DNA from: Corylus avellana
Taxonomy: Eukaryota > Streptophyta > Magnoliopsida > Fagales > Betulaceae
Reading direction: 5' to 3'
NCBI RefSeq assembly: GCF_901000735.1
Contig: NC_081542.1
Span: 46,106,238-46,170,237, forward strand
Length of the DNA: 64,000 bases
The position numbers and the translations under genes were made by a program. The notes under the pieces are model-generated. The model was not told the DNA's origin. It did not search any database and was given only the letters and a program-made list of their open reading frames with translations. Of the stretch, positions 55,809 to 64,000 are shown one piece after another (the first letter of the stretch is position 1; each line of letters begins with the position of its first letter).

Positions 55809-57444
55809 TTAATTGGCCATAGCAGTGCGCCAAGTATCATGTTTAACAGCTTCAGAGAAACATGTGGGTTCACTATCAAGAGAACTCAAAGAAACAATGA
55901 GAGCCCGTGGGAGTGGATACTTAATAGTGCCATCAGTACGAACTTTGGGTTTGTGAATTTGCAATTGAGAGCAAGTGGTCATATGGTGAGTGCGATGGGG
56001 AGCAACAAGGGAGGGAGAAGGCTTGGTGGCTAAGATAGGGGAAGATATGGAAGTTGTGGTAGGGGAGGCAACCGCTGCTGTAGTGGGCAGGTGAGGGGGG
56101 GAAGACTCAGGGGCAGGTGAAGGTGGAACATAGGAGGGGACATAAGGGGGGGGGTGGGGGGGCGTAGAGTGGAAGGAAGAAAGCTGGGAGGTTGTTGAGG
56201 AGTGCAAGTCGTAGGTGAGGAGACGTGTTGGAAAGGGAAAAAGGTTTCATGAAAAATGACATGCCGAGCAATATAGACACGGCCAGAGGAAATGTCAAGA
56301 CACTTGTAGCCACAGTGAGGCTTACTGTACCCTAAGAAGACACATGATTTGGAACGGTAGGAGAATTTATGAGAATTATAGGGTCAAAGATAGGGCCAAC
56401 ACTCGCACCGAAAGGTTTTTAGAAGTTTGTAATCAGGAGGTGTTTTAAAGAGAAGCTCAAAAGGAGTTTTGTGACGATTAGCAGTTGCAGGACGCCTATT
56501 AATAAGATAGCATGCGGTGTCAAAGGCATCATCCCAATACCGAAAAGGAATGTGTGCATGAGAGAGTAAGGGTAGGCCAGTGTCAACGATGTGACGGAGA
56601 CGCCGTTCCACACTCCCATTTTGATGGTGAGTGTGAGGACAGGTTTGGCGATATGCGATGCCATTTGAAGCAAGTATTTTTTGGAGGGGGATAAATTCAC
56701 CCCCACCATCAGTTTGCATGGCTTTGATGGTGCGTGAGAAGAAGTTCTCAAGTAGAAGTTTGAATTTGTGGAAGAAAACTGTAACTTCAGATTTACAAGA
56801 TAAAGTGAAAATCCACAGATATTTACTAAAGTCATCAACAATGCAAATGAAATATCTTTTATTGTTAGATGATAAGGTTGGAGCAGGGCCCTATACATCA
56901 AGAAAAAGAAGATCCAAAGGATCTTTGGATACAGAAGGGGAAGAACCAAAATGCAATCTATGAAGTTTGCCTTGTTGACAAGCTGGACAGACTTGTTGAA
57001 GCTTCTGGGATGAGGTAGGAAGGTTGTGTCTGGACAAAATGTGATGAACCACAGAGGGAGCGGGATGACCAAGGCGATGATGCCATTGGTCAAGAGACAC
57101 ACGTTCACCAACAAAGGCAACAGGAAAACCAGGAGATGGAGAGGACGGAGAGGGCCAAGGGTATAAGCCCCCTTTACTCGGGCCATGGAGGAGGAGCTTC
57201 CGGGTGCGAAGATCCTTGACACAAAAAAAAAAGTTGGGTGAAATTCAAGAAAAACTTGGTTATCATGTGTGAATTGATTGACTGAAATGAGGTTTTTTTT
57301 AATGTGAGGAACATGAAGTAGATTGTGTAAAGAAAAGTGGCAATTAGTGGTAGGTAAACGAGCTAAACCAGTGTAAAGAATATCCAAACCTTGGCCATTT
57401 CCAACACGGATTTGATCCATGCCACGATACTCATCAGCACGCAT
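55809..57444 (-). pseudogene. Copia D integrase region
   Basis: Fragments in different frames: 57100-56891 with the GAG-pre-integrase block (WHHRLGHPAPS ... CPACQQGKLHRL), 56719-56384 with QTDGGGEFIPL and HQNGSVERRLRH of the DDE core, and 56207-55809 with the Ser/Pro-rich linker to the reverse transcriptase. The 341-codon frame 57444-56419 is partly real (start) and partly out of phase. Several frameshifts. Confidence 0.8.
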
Positions 57445-57503
57445 GTTAAGATTAGAGAGATCATTCGTAAGATGGTGAGTGGAAGCTGTATCTTAGTACC
57501 AGT

Positions 57504-58492
57504 TCACATCAGAGGGCGCTTGGTGACTAGTGAGGAGGGCAGCAAGGATGGCAGAGTCACCTTGGTAGGAGTGGTCAAAGCGATGGTAACACTTGGCATC
57601 GGTGTGGCCGACTTTGAAACAAACTTGACAAACAGGGCGATGAGAGTGGGAAGGGGTAGAGGAGTGCTGAGAGTAGTGGGAAGATCCACGGTTGCGTCCT
57701 CTACCACTGCCACGGCCTGTTCCTTGAGTGTTGAAGGGACGCTAAAACTTGTGGGAGGTTGAGCTATTGCATTGAGTAACATTAACGCTGGATAAGGACA
57801 AATCACCTGCTGAGTGAGAGTGGTCAAATCTCTGTTCATGGGTGAGAAGATGACCAAATAATTCATCCAGTGAAACAGGGTTAATCCGAGTAGTGATTGA
57901 CGTGATGAGAGGATCATAATCAGATCCAAGACCCGCCAACAGATAAGACACCAATTCTGAATCTTTCAGTGGTTCATTGATAGCAGCAAGAGTGTGAGCG
58001 AGTGTTTGAGCCTTGAAAATAATCAGCCATGGAGGAGGCACCCTTTTTTAAGGTGGCGAGCTGATACCGAGACTGCATAACACGAGCCTGAGATTGAGAT
58101 GAGAAGATTTTCTCCAATGTTGATCAGACCTTAAGGGAGGTGGAGAGACCAACAACATGGGCCAAAATATTCTCTGACAGAGCGGAGAGAATGGCACTGA
58201 GGATAAGTTTATCCTGGAGAATCCAAGTAGTGTAAGCTGGGTTTGGTGTAGGGGCAGTAGATACAGTTGAGTCGCTTGGGTTTGGAAGGAATTCAGTAGG
58301 GCAGGGGAGGGTACCATTTACATAGCCAAGAAGTTCCTGCCCTTCTAAGTAAGGAAGCATGAGAGTACGCCATAAGAGGTGATTTTCACGAGTGAGTTTG
58401 AGAGTGATTTGGTGGTTGCAATTATGAAAGTTTTGAAAGGCAGGAATGGAGGGTGGGGAGGGAGAATGGATGGAGGATGTTTCTGTAGGCAT
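57504..58492 (-). pseudogene. Copia D gag
   Basis: Start at 58492 (MPTETSSIHSPSPPSIPAFQ) just after the primer-binding site and a short leader. A UBN2/gag N-terminal motif follows (ITLKLTRENHLLWRTLMLPYLEG ... WILQDKLILSAILSALSE). It then shifts frame to 58041-57742 (LVSYLLAGLGSDYDPLITSI, LFGHLLTHEQR) and on to the glycine-rich and zinc-knuckle area near 57600-57660. Broken by frameshifts. Confidence 0.85.
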
Positions 58493-58832
58493 TGTAAAAC
58501 GACGCTAGTCTTCTAGCTCTGATACCATATAGAATTGAAGACACCAAGTGTTTTGGTTGTAATTGTCTTGCTGAAGATCAAACCTCAGATCACTATTTAT
58601 AAGGGATAATGTACAGAGTTTTAAACTAGTACAAATACTGAAAGAGAGAAAGCAACTACTAGCTACTGGACAATAAGAGACACGATGAACAAAGCAACCT
58701 GCCATGCAGGATTAAGGCCGTGGAAGATGGAGTAAATATACGCCCGTGTTTGCTGTTTGACAGCCGTATATTTCCTTGAATTCAGGATGTCTCACAGCAG
58801 TGAATCTTCTTGAAGTTTGGTTATCTCACAAC

Positions 58833-58932
58833 NNNNNNNNNNNNNNNNNNNNNNNNNNNNNNNNNNNNNNNNNNNNNNNNNNNNNNNNNNNNNNNNNNNN
58901 NNNNNNNNNNNNNNNNNNNNNNNNNNNNNNNN
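58833..58932. other. Assembly gap (100 N) in copia D 5' LTR
   Basis: Cuts off the outer end of the LTR and its target-site duplication. Confidence 0.99.
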
Positions 58933-60476
58933 TTTTCTTTTTCATTTTTTTTTTTAAGAAAAAAATATATATAATTTTAATGCCCAAAACGGTGTCGTTT
59001 TAGGCTGGGGTGGGTGCTGTAGTTTTGGGCATTTTCAAAATTTCAAGTGGGCTGAGTAGGGGTATAATGGGCATAAAAAGTTAGACTGTTTGACTTTAAC
59101 GTTGAAAACTAATAGAGGGGTCCAAAGTGAGAGAAAATAAAAGTTCAAGAGTCCAAAATGAGAGATTTGGAAGTTCAGGGGGGTCTGCAAAATCGGCCGG
59201 AAGTTCAGGAGGGCTTAGTGAACGTTCACAAAAAAAAAAAAAAAAAAAAAAAAATTGTTTAAATTCAAAATAGGAGGATGACAACAACTTCATCTGTAGT
59301 GTTTGCGAAGAGGCCCGGGCTAGGGCCGGCACTGTAGTGCCTTTTTAGGAATATGTGTTTGATTAGTTTTAGTGAAAATGTTTTGTGAGGAAAAGTGAAA
59401 AAATGTATTTTATATGAAAAAATGTAAAAAATTTGTTTTGCAGTGATTTTTTAATTTAAATAATAATTAAAAAAATGATTAATGTGGTATAAAAAATATG
59501 AATGTTGAAATTAATTTTGAAGTAAAGGTATATATATATATATATATTTTTTGGAATTGAGAAAGAGGCCCGATACAATACCGATTCGTTCCATTGGCAC
59601 AAGGTTGGCTTAATGTCACGTGGTAATAAGTATATTCTGTCACAGGGCTGGAATTTATTGCTAGGCCAATTATGCTAGCTACTGCTTAAGGTCCCTTATT
59701 AATAAAGAGCCCTCATTTTTTAATATATTAAATTTGTCAAAAAAATAATAATAAAAGGCCTCAATAAAAATAAAATAAAATTAAGGATGTCTTATTTTTT
59801 TAAAAAAAAATTTATAACAATGATTATTTTCTATTCATTTCATAAAAATAAAGCATTTTGTTCTAATAAAATAATATCATAACTACAATAAGAAATTTCT
59901 CCCATCTAAATTTGATCTATACTTTGTTTAACTCTTTAAATGTTACAGTTCCAATCAATTTCTATATCTATAGCATCTTCCGGCAAACTACGGCTCTAGC
60001 CAGTGTCCGTCTATCACAACTTTCTCAATTAGACAGTGATTTCTTAGCTTTTCCATCTCCACTATAAGTGCATTACAAAACGCAATCCCTTTTGATGTCT
60101 TTACCATCGGTAACAATTCTTTCATATGCATGATAATTCCTTCACTATCAGTCAATGATTTGCTCTAAGGAAAGAACCAGAGAGAAAACAAAAGACAGAC
60201 CAGAGATCTAATTAGATCATTACTCTTAATGTTTCGTATAAACAAATCCTTAGAAAACAACTAAAAATAAATAAATAAAATAAAAATTCCACTCCGTAGA
60301 TTGTTGTTGAAATCAACTCTAGAGAGAAGACAAACAGGAACTGTTGCAGAGCCTGAGCATCAAAAGACTCACCATTGTGTTGTTAAAAAAAATGAAAAAT
60401 TGGGGAAGAAGGTTAATTTCTTCCCTCCTCCTAGAATAATTAAGGATGCCATTTGACATGCATGCATGATAAGATC
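58933..60476. other. Intergenic region, transposon debris, no firm gene
   Basis: The stretch 59080-59240 ends in repeat text (GGGGTCCAAAGTGAGAG, AGTTCAGGAGGGCTTAGTGAACGTTCAC) typical of a MITE end, then an A-run at 59230-59255. On the minus strand at 60143-60003 there are 47 codons (MHMKELLPMVKTSKGIAF...) of protein-like composition that I cannot assign. A microsatellite (TA)n lies at 59529-59548. Nothing more is supportable. Confidence 0.4.
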
Positions 60477-60543
60477 GAAGGTTTAGAAAAAACAGTTATG
60501 CACCATGTTTAAAATCTTAAAGATTTCAAACTAAAGCAACCCA

Positions 60544-60548
<5 letters not shown>
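60477..60548. repeat. Left arm of a perfect 72-bp inverted repeat
   Basis: Exact reverse complement of 61189-61260. The arm is followed by a long TA microsatellite. The right arm carries the last codons and stop of the ORF at 60612-61211. Confidence 0.97.

Positions 60549-60601
<53 letters not shown>
60546..60601. repeat. (AT)n microsatellite
   Basis: An uninterrupted AT run of about 56 bp between the left inverted-repeat arm and the ORF start. Another TA run directly follows the right arm at 61260-61277. Confidence 0.95.
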
Positions 60602-60602
<1 letters not shown>

Positions 60603-60611
60603 TTTTGTTTT

Positions 60612-61211
60612 TTGATTTTCTCCAATTTTCTCCAAAAACATTTTCCGGACGAAAATGATTTGAACGTTGTCAAACAGAAGTTTGTTAAAGAGGATAAATC
60701 TGTAGTCAGATCTTCCCATCCTCCCACTACAAACACTCTTCTGGATGTCAACAACATGGTTGTTAAGTGTTCCCCTTTCAAAACTCATGATAAGGACCCT
60801 ATCACGAACGATAGGAGAATCATTGAGCAAAACAATTTTATTTCCCAATCTATTCATATCATAGGTCAACAGTTAGATCGGATTGAAGAAAAATTTCCTT
60901 CTTCTTCTTCCTCTGATTTAAAGTTTTCCTCTGTTCCCCCAAAGATTGAAAAACCTCTGATTTCTCTCCCTGATTTAAAGAAATCTCCTGGTTTAAAAAC
61001 CACTTCTCAGAAGAACACTGAGAAAGTGAACAAATTACTTGCAGAACTGACCGAGTTAAAGACGACTCGTGCCAGTACCTCTGGTCAGAATTTTGCCATG
61101 GAAAAAGCTTTTTCATCTGATTCTGAATCCTCTGCTGATTCCACTGATTCTGACATCAAAGTTCTTGAACAAAACTTTGGAAAGATTGATAAGTGGGTTG
61201 CTTTAGTTTGA
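60612..61211 (+). pseudogene. 199-residue ORF, probable pararetrovirus polyprotein fragment
   Basis: An uninterrupted frame of hydrophilic, Ser/Lys/Glu-rich protein. The middle segment (FISQSIHIIGQQLDRIEEKF) looks like the short helical block that precedes or ends the movement/coat region in plant pararetrovirus polyproteins. The following part is a charged linker, and the C-terminus (LEQNFGKIDKWVALV) lies in the right inverted-repeat arm. There is no nucleocapsid zinc knuckle or enzyme domain. The upstream start is uncertain because the sequence changes to a microsatellite 11 bases before the ATG. It may be a 5'-truncated insertion and is scored as a pseudogene for that reason. The alternative is an unrelated host gene fragment. 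Confidence 0.35.
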
Positions 61212-61260
61212 AATCTTTAAGATTTTAAACATGGTGCATAACTGTTTTTTCTAAACCTTC
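61189..61260. repeat. Right arm of the perfect 72-bp inverted repeat
   Basis: Exact reverse complement of 60477-60548, overlapping the 3' end of the ORF at 60612-61211 and followed by a TA run. Confidence 0.97.
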
Positions 61261-61277
61261 TATATATATATATATAT

Positions 61278-62759
61278 TCTTTTTTCCGTTATTTTCTTTC
61301 ATCACTACTAATTTTTTGTTTCATGGTTCTATAACTATTTATTCCTTTGATATTTTTATATGTTATATATGCTTGCTATGATCACGCATTGATTTTAGTT
61401 TGTCGTTATTACGTACGATCGAGTTCCGATTACGTACGTGTTGTCAATTTTATTACACGTACAACTAACTAAATCCCTACTTTACAAAAGTTTACCTTAC
61501 CCTAAAGATAAAAAAGATTATCATATTAACTTTTGCCTGCTAATTATGCCTCAATTTTTATTGAGGCACCACCTGATTCACGCTGAAAATGACCAGTACT
61601 AGCTAGTCTGAATTATAGGCGTTGGAAGTATTGCCGGTCTAAATGGAAAAAGATGGATGAGAAATGAATGAGCTGGATTGTAACGTGTTTAATTTCTTCA
61701 GACGTTGAATATTCCCACTATGTACGTATCCTGACGACCACCAATGGTGGTCCTACGACCGTCCTTCATTTCCTCAAACCCTAATTCAAAGAAGGACATA
61801 ATAATTTTCCACATGGGAGGCTGCAAAATAACATCTCTAGAGAAGGTGCAAAAGTCCTAATTAGTTTCTTTGAGCTCAGGATTTGTGGAAATTGAGTGGA
61901 TGAGACCAATTGTACTACTGGCGAGGAAATTAACAAGGGGGGTATTAGTGGAGGACCAGTCTATTGGAAACTTGCAAGCAAGAAAAAAATGGTGGCCCAT
62001 GGGATCGACGTTAGTCTGAGTATTGTCTACAATAATTGAATCAAGCACTCGATCGGGTGGCCGTCGATCATCTTGAGTGCTTCACATCAGCTTGTGAAGT
62101 ACGCCGGCCACAAGTGCTCTGAAAGTGACTAGGGCTTATCTAACGACCAACTAATTTATTTATTTATTTATTTTCTTTAAGGGTTTCTTATAGAATTATT
62201 GAATTTTCGAAAAAAAAAAAAAAAAAAAAAAGATTACTCTTTGAACTTTTGGTTTTATGCAATCTATCCCCTCCATTAGTTTTTGACGTTAACTCCTACC
62301 GAAACCTATGAAAAATACCAAAAAAAATTTAATTTGAAATTAAGGGTAAATTTAGAATTTTATAAAAGTTTTAGGGGTAGAAAGGCCATTTCATCTCTTT
62401 TACTGTTTGTTTTACAGCCCGAGGGGGGAGATTGTATCAAATTAGAAGTTCGATGGATAAAATTGAGAGTTTTTCAACTTTGGAGAGGTATTCTCAAAAC
62501 AAGTGAAAGTTCCGAGAATCTTTGCATGTGAAGTTTTCCCTATAATTTATAAGTGAAACACTAAATCCGATCCTACTCAAAGTTATTAGGAAAAATTTTC
62601 ACTAACTTTAGAAGTACGTATCACCGTTTTTGTAATCATATTCTTGAACTTTTAATTTTTACAAAGTTTGTATCTCAAAAGAAATTTCTTTCAAAATTGG
62701 CCCTAATTCAGGAGCCCTTTTATAACCTAGCATAAACTCTTCTAAATCTATGATATTAT
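61278..62759. other. Intergenic region, no firm gene
   Basis: The minus-strand frame 62048-61857 (63 codons) and the plus-strand frame 62283-62531 are not recognised. Around 62180-62540 the text (GATTACTCTTTGAACTTTTGG ... GAGAGTTTTTCAACTTTGG) looks like a decayed MITE with weakly matching ends. GTACGTAC-type words are common at 61410-61440. An A-run is at 62210-62231. Confidence 0.4.
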
Positions 62760-63295
62760 CTAGGGAAAATTATACATAACTTTTTCAAACTAGCATCTCA
62801 TTGTCAAAGTCCCCTTCAAACAATCAATTGTGTCAGGTCACACTTAAACTACTAGAAAAATGTCAATGCCTTCCAAGGACAGACAAAAAAGACCCTAAAT
62901 TTATTTAATAAGACAAACATATTTCAATAAATTTGAAAAAAAATAATAAAAAAAAAAGAACAAAAAAGTAAAAATAATAAAAAATAAAGAAGTGATAGTT
63001 CGAAAACCAACTCCCAAAAAAGGCTCAGCCCCAGGTGTTGGAGATATTGGTTCAGCCACCCCCTTGGGTTTTTTTTATTTTTATTTTTATTTTTTTATTT
63101 TTTTATTTTTTATTTTTTAACAATTTTTAATTTTTTAGATTTTTCTTTTACTAATGGTATTTTTGTCATTCAGGTGGGCATTACTTTTTATTTATTTATT
63201 TTGTAGTTTAGGGAAATATTGACCCAATTGGTAGTTTATGAGGGACATTAATAATAAAGTGATACTTTGACGAGGGTATACCTACTGTTTCCTAT
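62760..63295. mobile_element. Degenerate MITE-like foldback
   Basis: The left end (CAAACTAGCATCTCATTGTCAAAGTCCC, then CAATCAATTG) and the right end (CCAATTGGTAGTTTATGAGG, ACTTTGACGAGGG) match weakly in inverted orientation. It has the AATGTC/GACAAT flavour of the MITE at 34458. The middle is homopolymer-rich (TTTTTATTTTTATT at 63070-63120). Confidence 0.4.
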
Positions 63296-64000
63296 TATTT
63301 ATAATACAATATCTTATGGCTAAAAGTTCATTCTCGCAGTGACCATCGACTTGTTACTGAACCCATTTGGACCGAAATTGGGTGGTTTTCGAATTTTGAC
63401 CCAAGGGGCCGGTATTGGAAATGGAATGTGAATTTGAGCCAAGCCAAATTGAATCGAATTTCATGCATAGACAGAAAAATTCAGGTTTAGCATCAAAAAT
63501 CTCTTTTGCAGCGAATTTGAGAACGACAATGAAAGGGGCTACCTTTAAAACCCGAGATTTTGAGAAAAACATGGAGAGTGTGAAAATACGTACTAAAGGA
63601 AGAAAATTTGTAAAGAGAAGAAAAAAGGGAAGAAGAAGAAGAAGAGGAGAATATAAAGGAATACATCTTTATTCAGTAATTTGAATGTTATAAGAGAGAA
63701 CAATACATAAGCATATGAAAGGAGCACATCCCATATATCATGGCGTAAATCATGAATTGTGATGAAGAGTAATATGCAATCTCATAAAACATAGAGAAGT
63801 AAATCATAAGATTGTTGCTTTGCTTGGATATGCTTGACTTAATCAGATTTTATCTTCTAATAGAGAGAACCGACGAATTAGAATTAGCAATCACAATTTG
63901 AAGAAGAGCTTGGTTTGGTTGATTTTGCGTAAAACTGTACATGGAGATGCGAATACGGTTTAGATATGTGATTATTAACTGTTAATTGGCTGCGGTTGAT
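63296..64000. other. Window end, no firm gene
   Basis: The open frame 63415-63684 encodes a basic, Arg/Lys-rich tail (GRKFVKRRKKGRRRRRG) from an AGA/GAA-rich stretch and is not recognised. The bias suggests simple-sequence DNA rather than a protein gene, but a partial exon cannot be ruled out. Confidence 0.3.

Larger units (their letters stand above)
53968..58832 (-). mobile_element. Ty1/copia retrotransposon D, nearly full length, disabled
   Basis: Minus-strand element of at least 4.9 kb. The left (3') LTR spans about 53968-54328, bounded inside by a polypurine tract (GATTGAGGGGGAGT). The right (5') LTR starts at 58528 beside the primer-binding site (TGGTATCAGAGC, 58527-58516) and is cut by a gap at 58833. 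The polyprotein order is gag, protease, integrase, reverse transcriptase, RNase H, in several frames. The LTRs are closely similar (about ten differences in 300 bp by eye). The target-site duplication cannot be checked because of the gap. Confidence 0.9.

Noticed and set aside
63415..63684. Arg/Lys-rich ORF as a DNA-binding protein
   Set aside because: The basic tail comes from AGA/GAA-rich simple sequence, and the N-terminal half has no recognisable domain.

Overview
This is nuclear DNA from a plant, most likely a woody eudicot. The reasons are an AT-rich, intron-bearing terpene synthase gene with the standard plant seven-exon structure, a P-class pentatricopeptide-repeat (PPR) gene, plant Ty1/copia, Ty3/Tat, LINE, CACTA and MITE elements, and remnants that look like an endogenous pararetrovirus. 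The species cannot be named from the sequence. The window is a scaffold with ten N-gaps. Several are exactly 100 bases, the usual marker for unknown size, so order and orientation across them should not be trusted.

Left part (1-15.4 kb): a PPR gene sits in a direct duplication of about 2.5-2.7 kb (1-2714 and 3435-about 5930). Copy 1 is open but runs into a gap. Copy 2 has a CAA-to-TAA stop. Downstream (about 6.0-11.2 kb) is one arm of a large inverted duplication; its partner is at 32.7-43.8 kb. The arms carry an unrecognised 189-residue ORF and pararetrovirus-like debris. Then come two foldback elements and a seven-exon TPS-g-like terpene synthase on the minus strand (12986-15381), reading-frame perfect except for one in-frame TAA in exon 6.

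The terpene synthase 5' leader is split by a Ty1/copia element. One LTR lies 56 bases upstream of its ATG. The other LTR is at 18761-19081 in the opposite orientation. Both LTRs are flanked by the same five bases (CCATC read in element orientation), and the segment beside the second one carries a TATA box. The simplest reading is that the gap-bounded contig 18369-19669 is inverted in the scaffold and holds the native promoter. A LINE is nested inside this copia element.

Middle and right (19.8-58.8 kb): a composite repeat (block A) occurs three times, at 20.2-23.3, 29.8-32.6 and 43.9-51.6 kb. Each copy abuts a 3' scrap of the PPR gene. Each contains a long-terminal-inverted-repeat element carrying what looks like a captured gene fragment (Pack-type), followed by a short non-autonomous CACTA element full of TGACGTG motifs. 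Around and inside these lie a decayed Tat-lineage Ty3 element (24.4-26.6 kb) cut by a 1.4-kb LTR of another element, and three more Ty1/copia elements, all on the minus strand (38498-43496, 43991-48866, 53968-58832). All are disabled by stops or frameshifts, but two keep recognisable target-site duplications.

Right end (58.9-64 kb): no recognisable host gene. It holds a 199-residue ORF resembling pararetrovirus polyprotein, partly enclosed by a perfect 72-bp inverted repeat, and degenerate MITEs. The only probable host genes in the window are the PPR gene and the terpene synthase. The rest is mostly layered transposon and duplication history.
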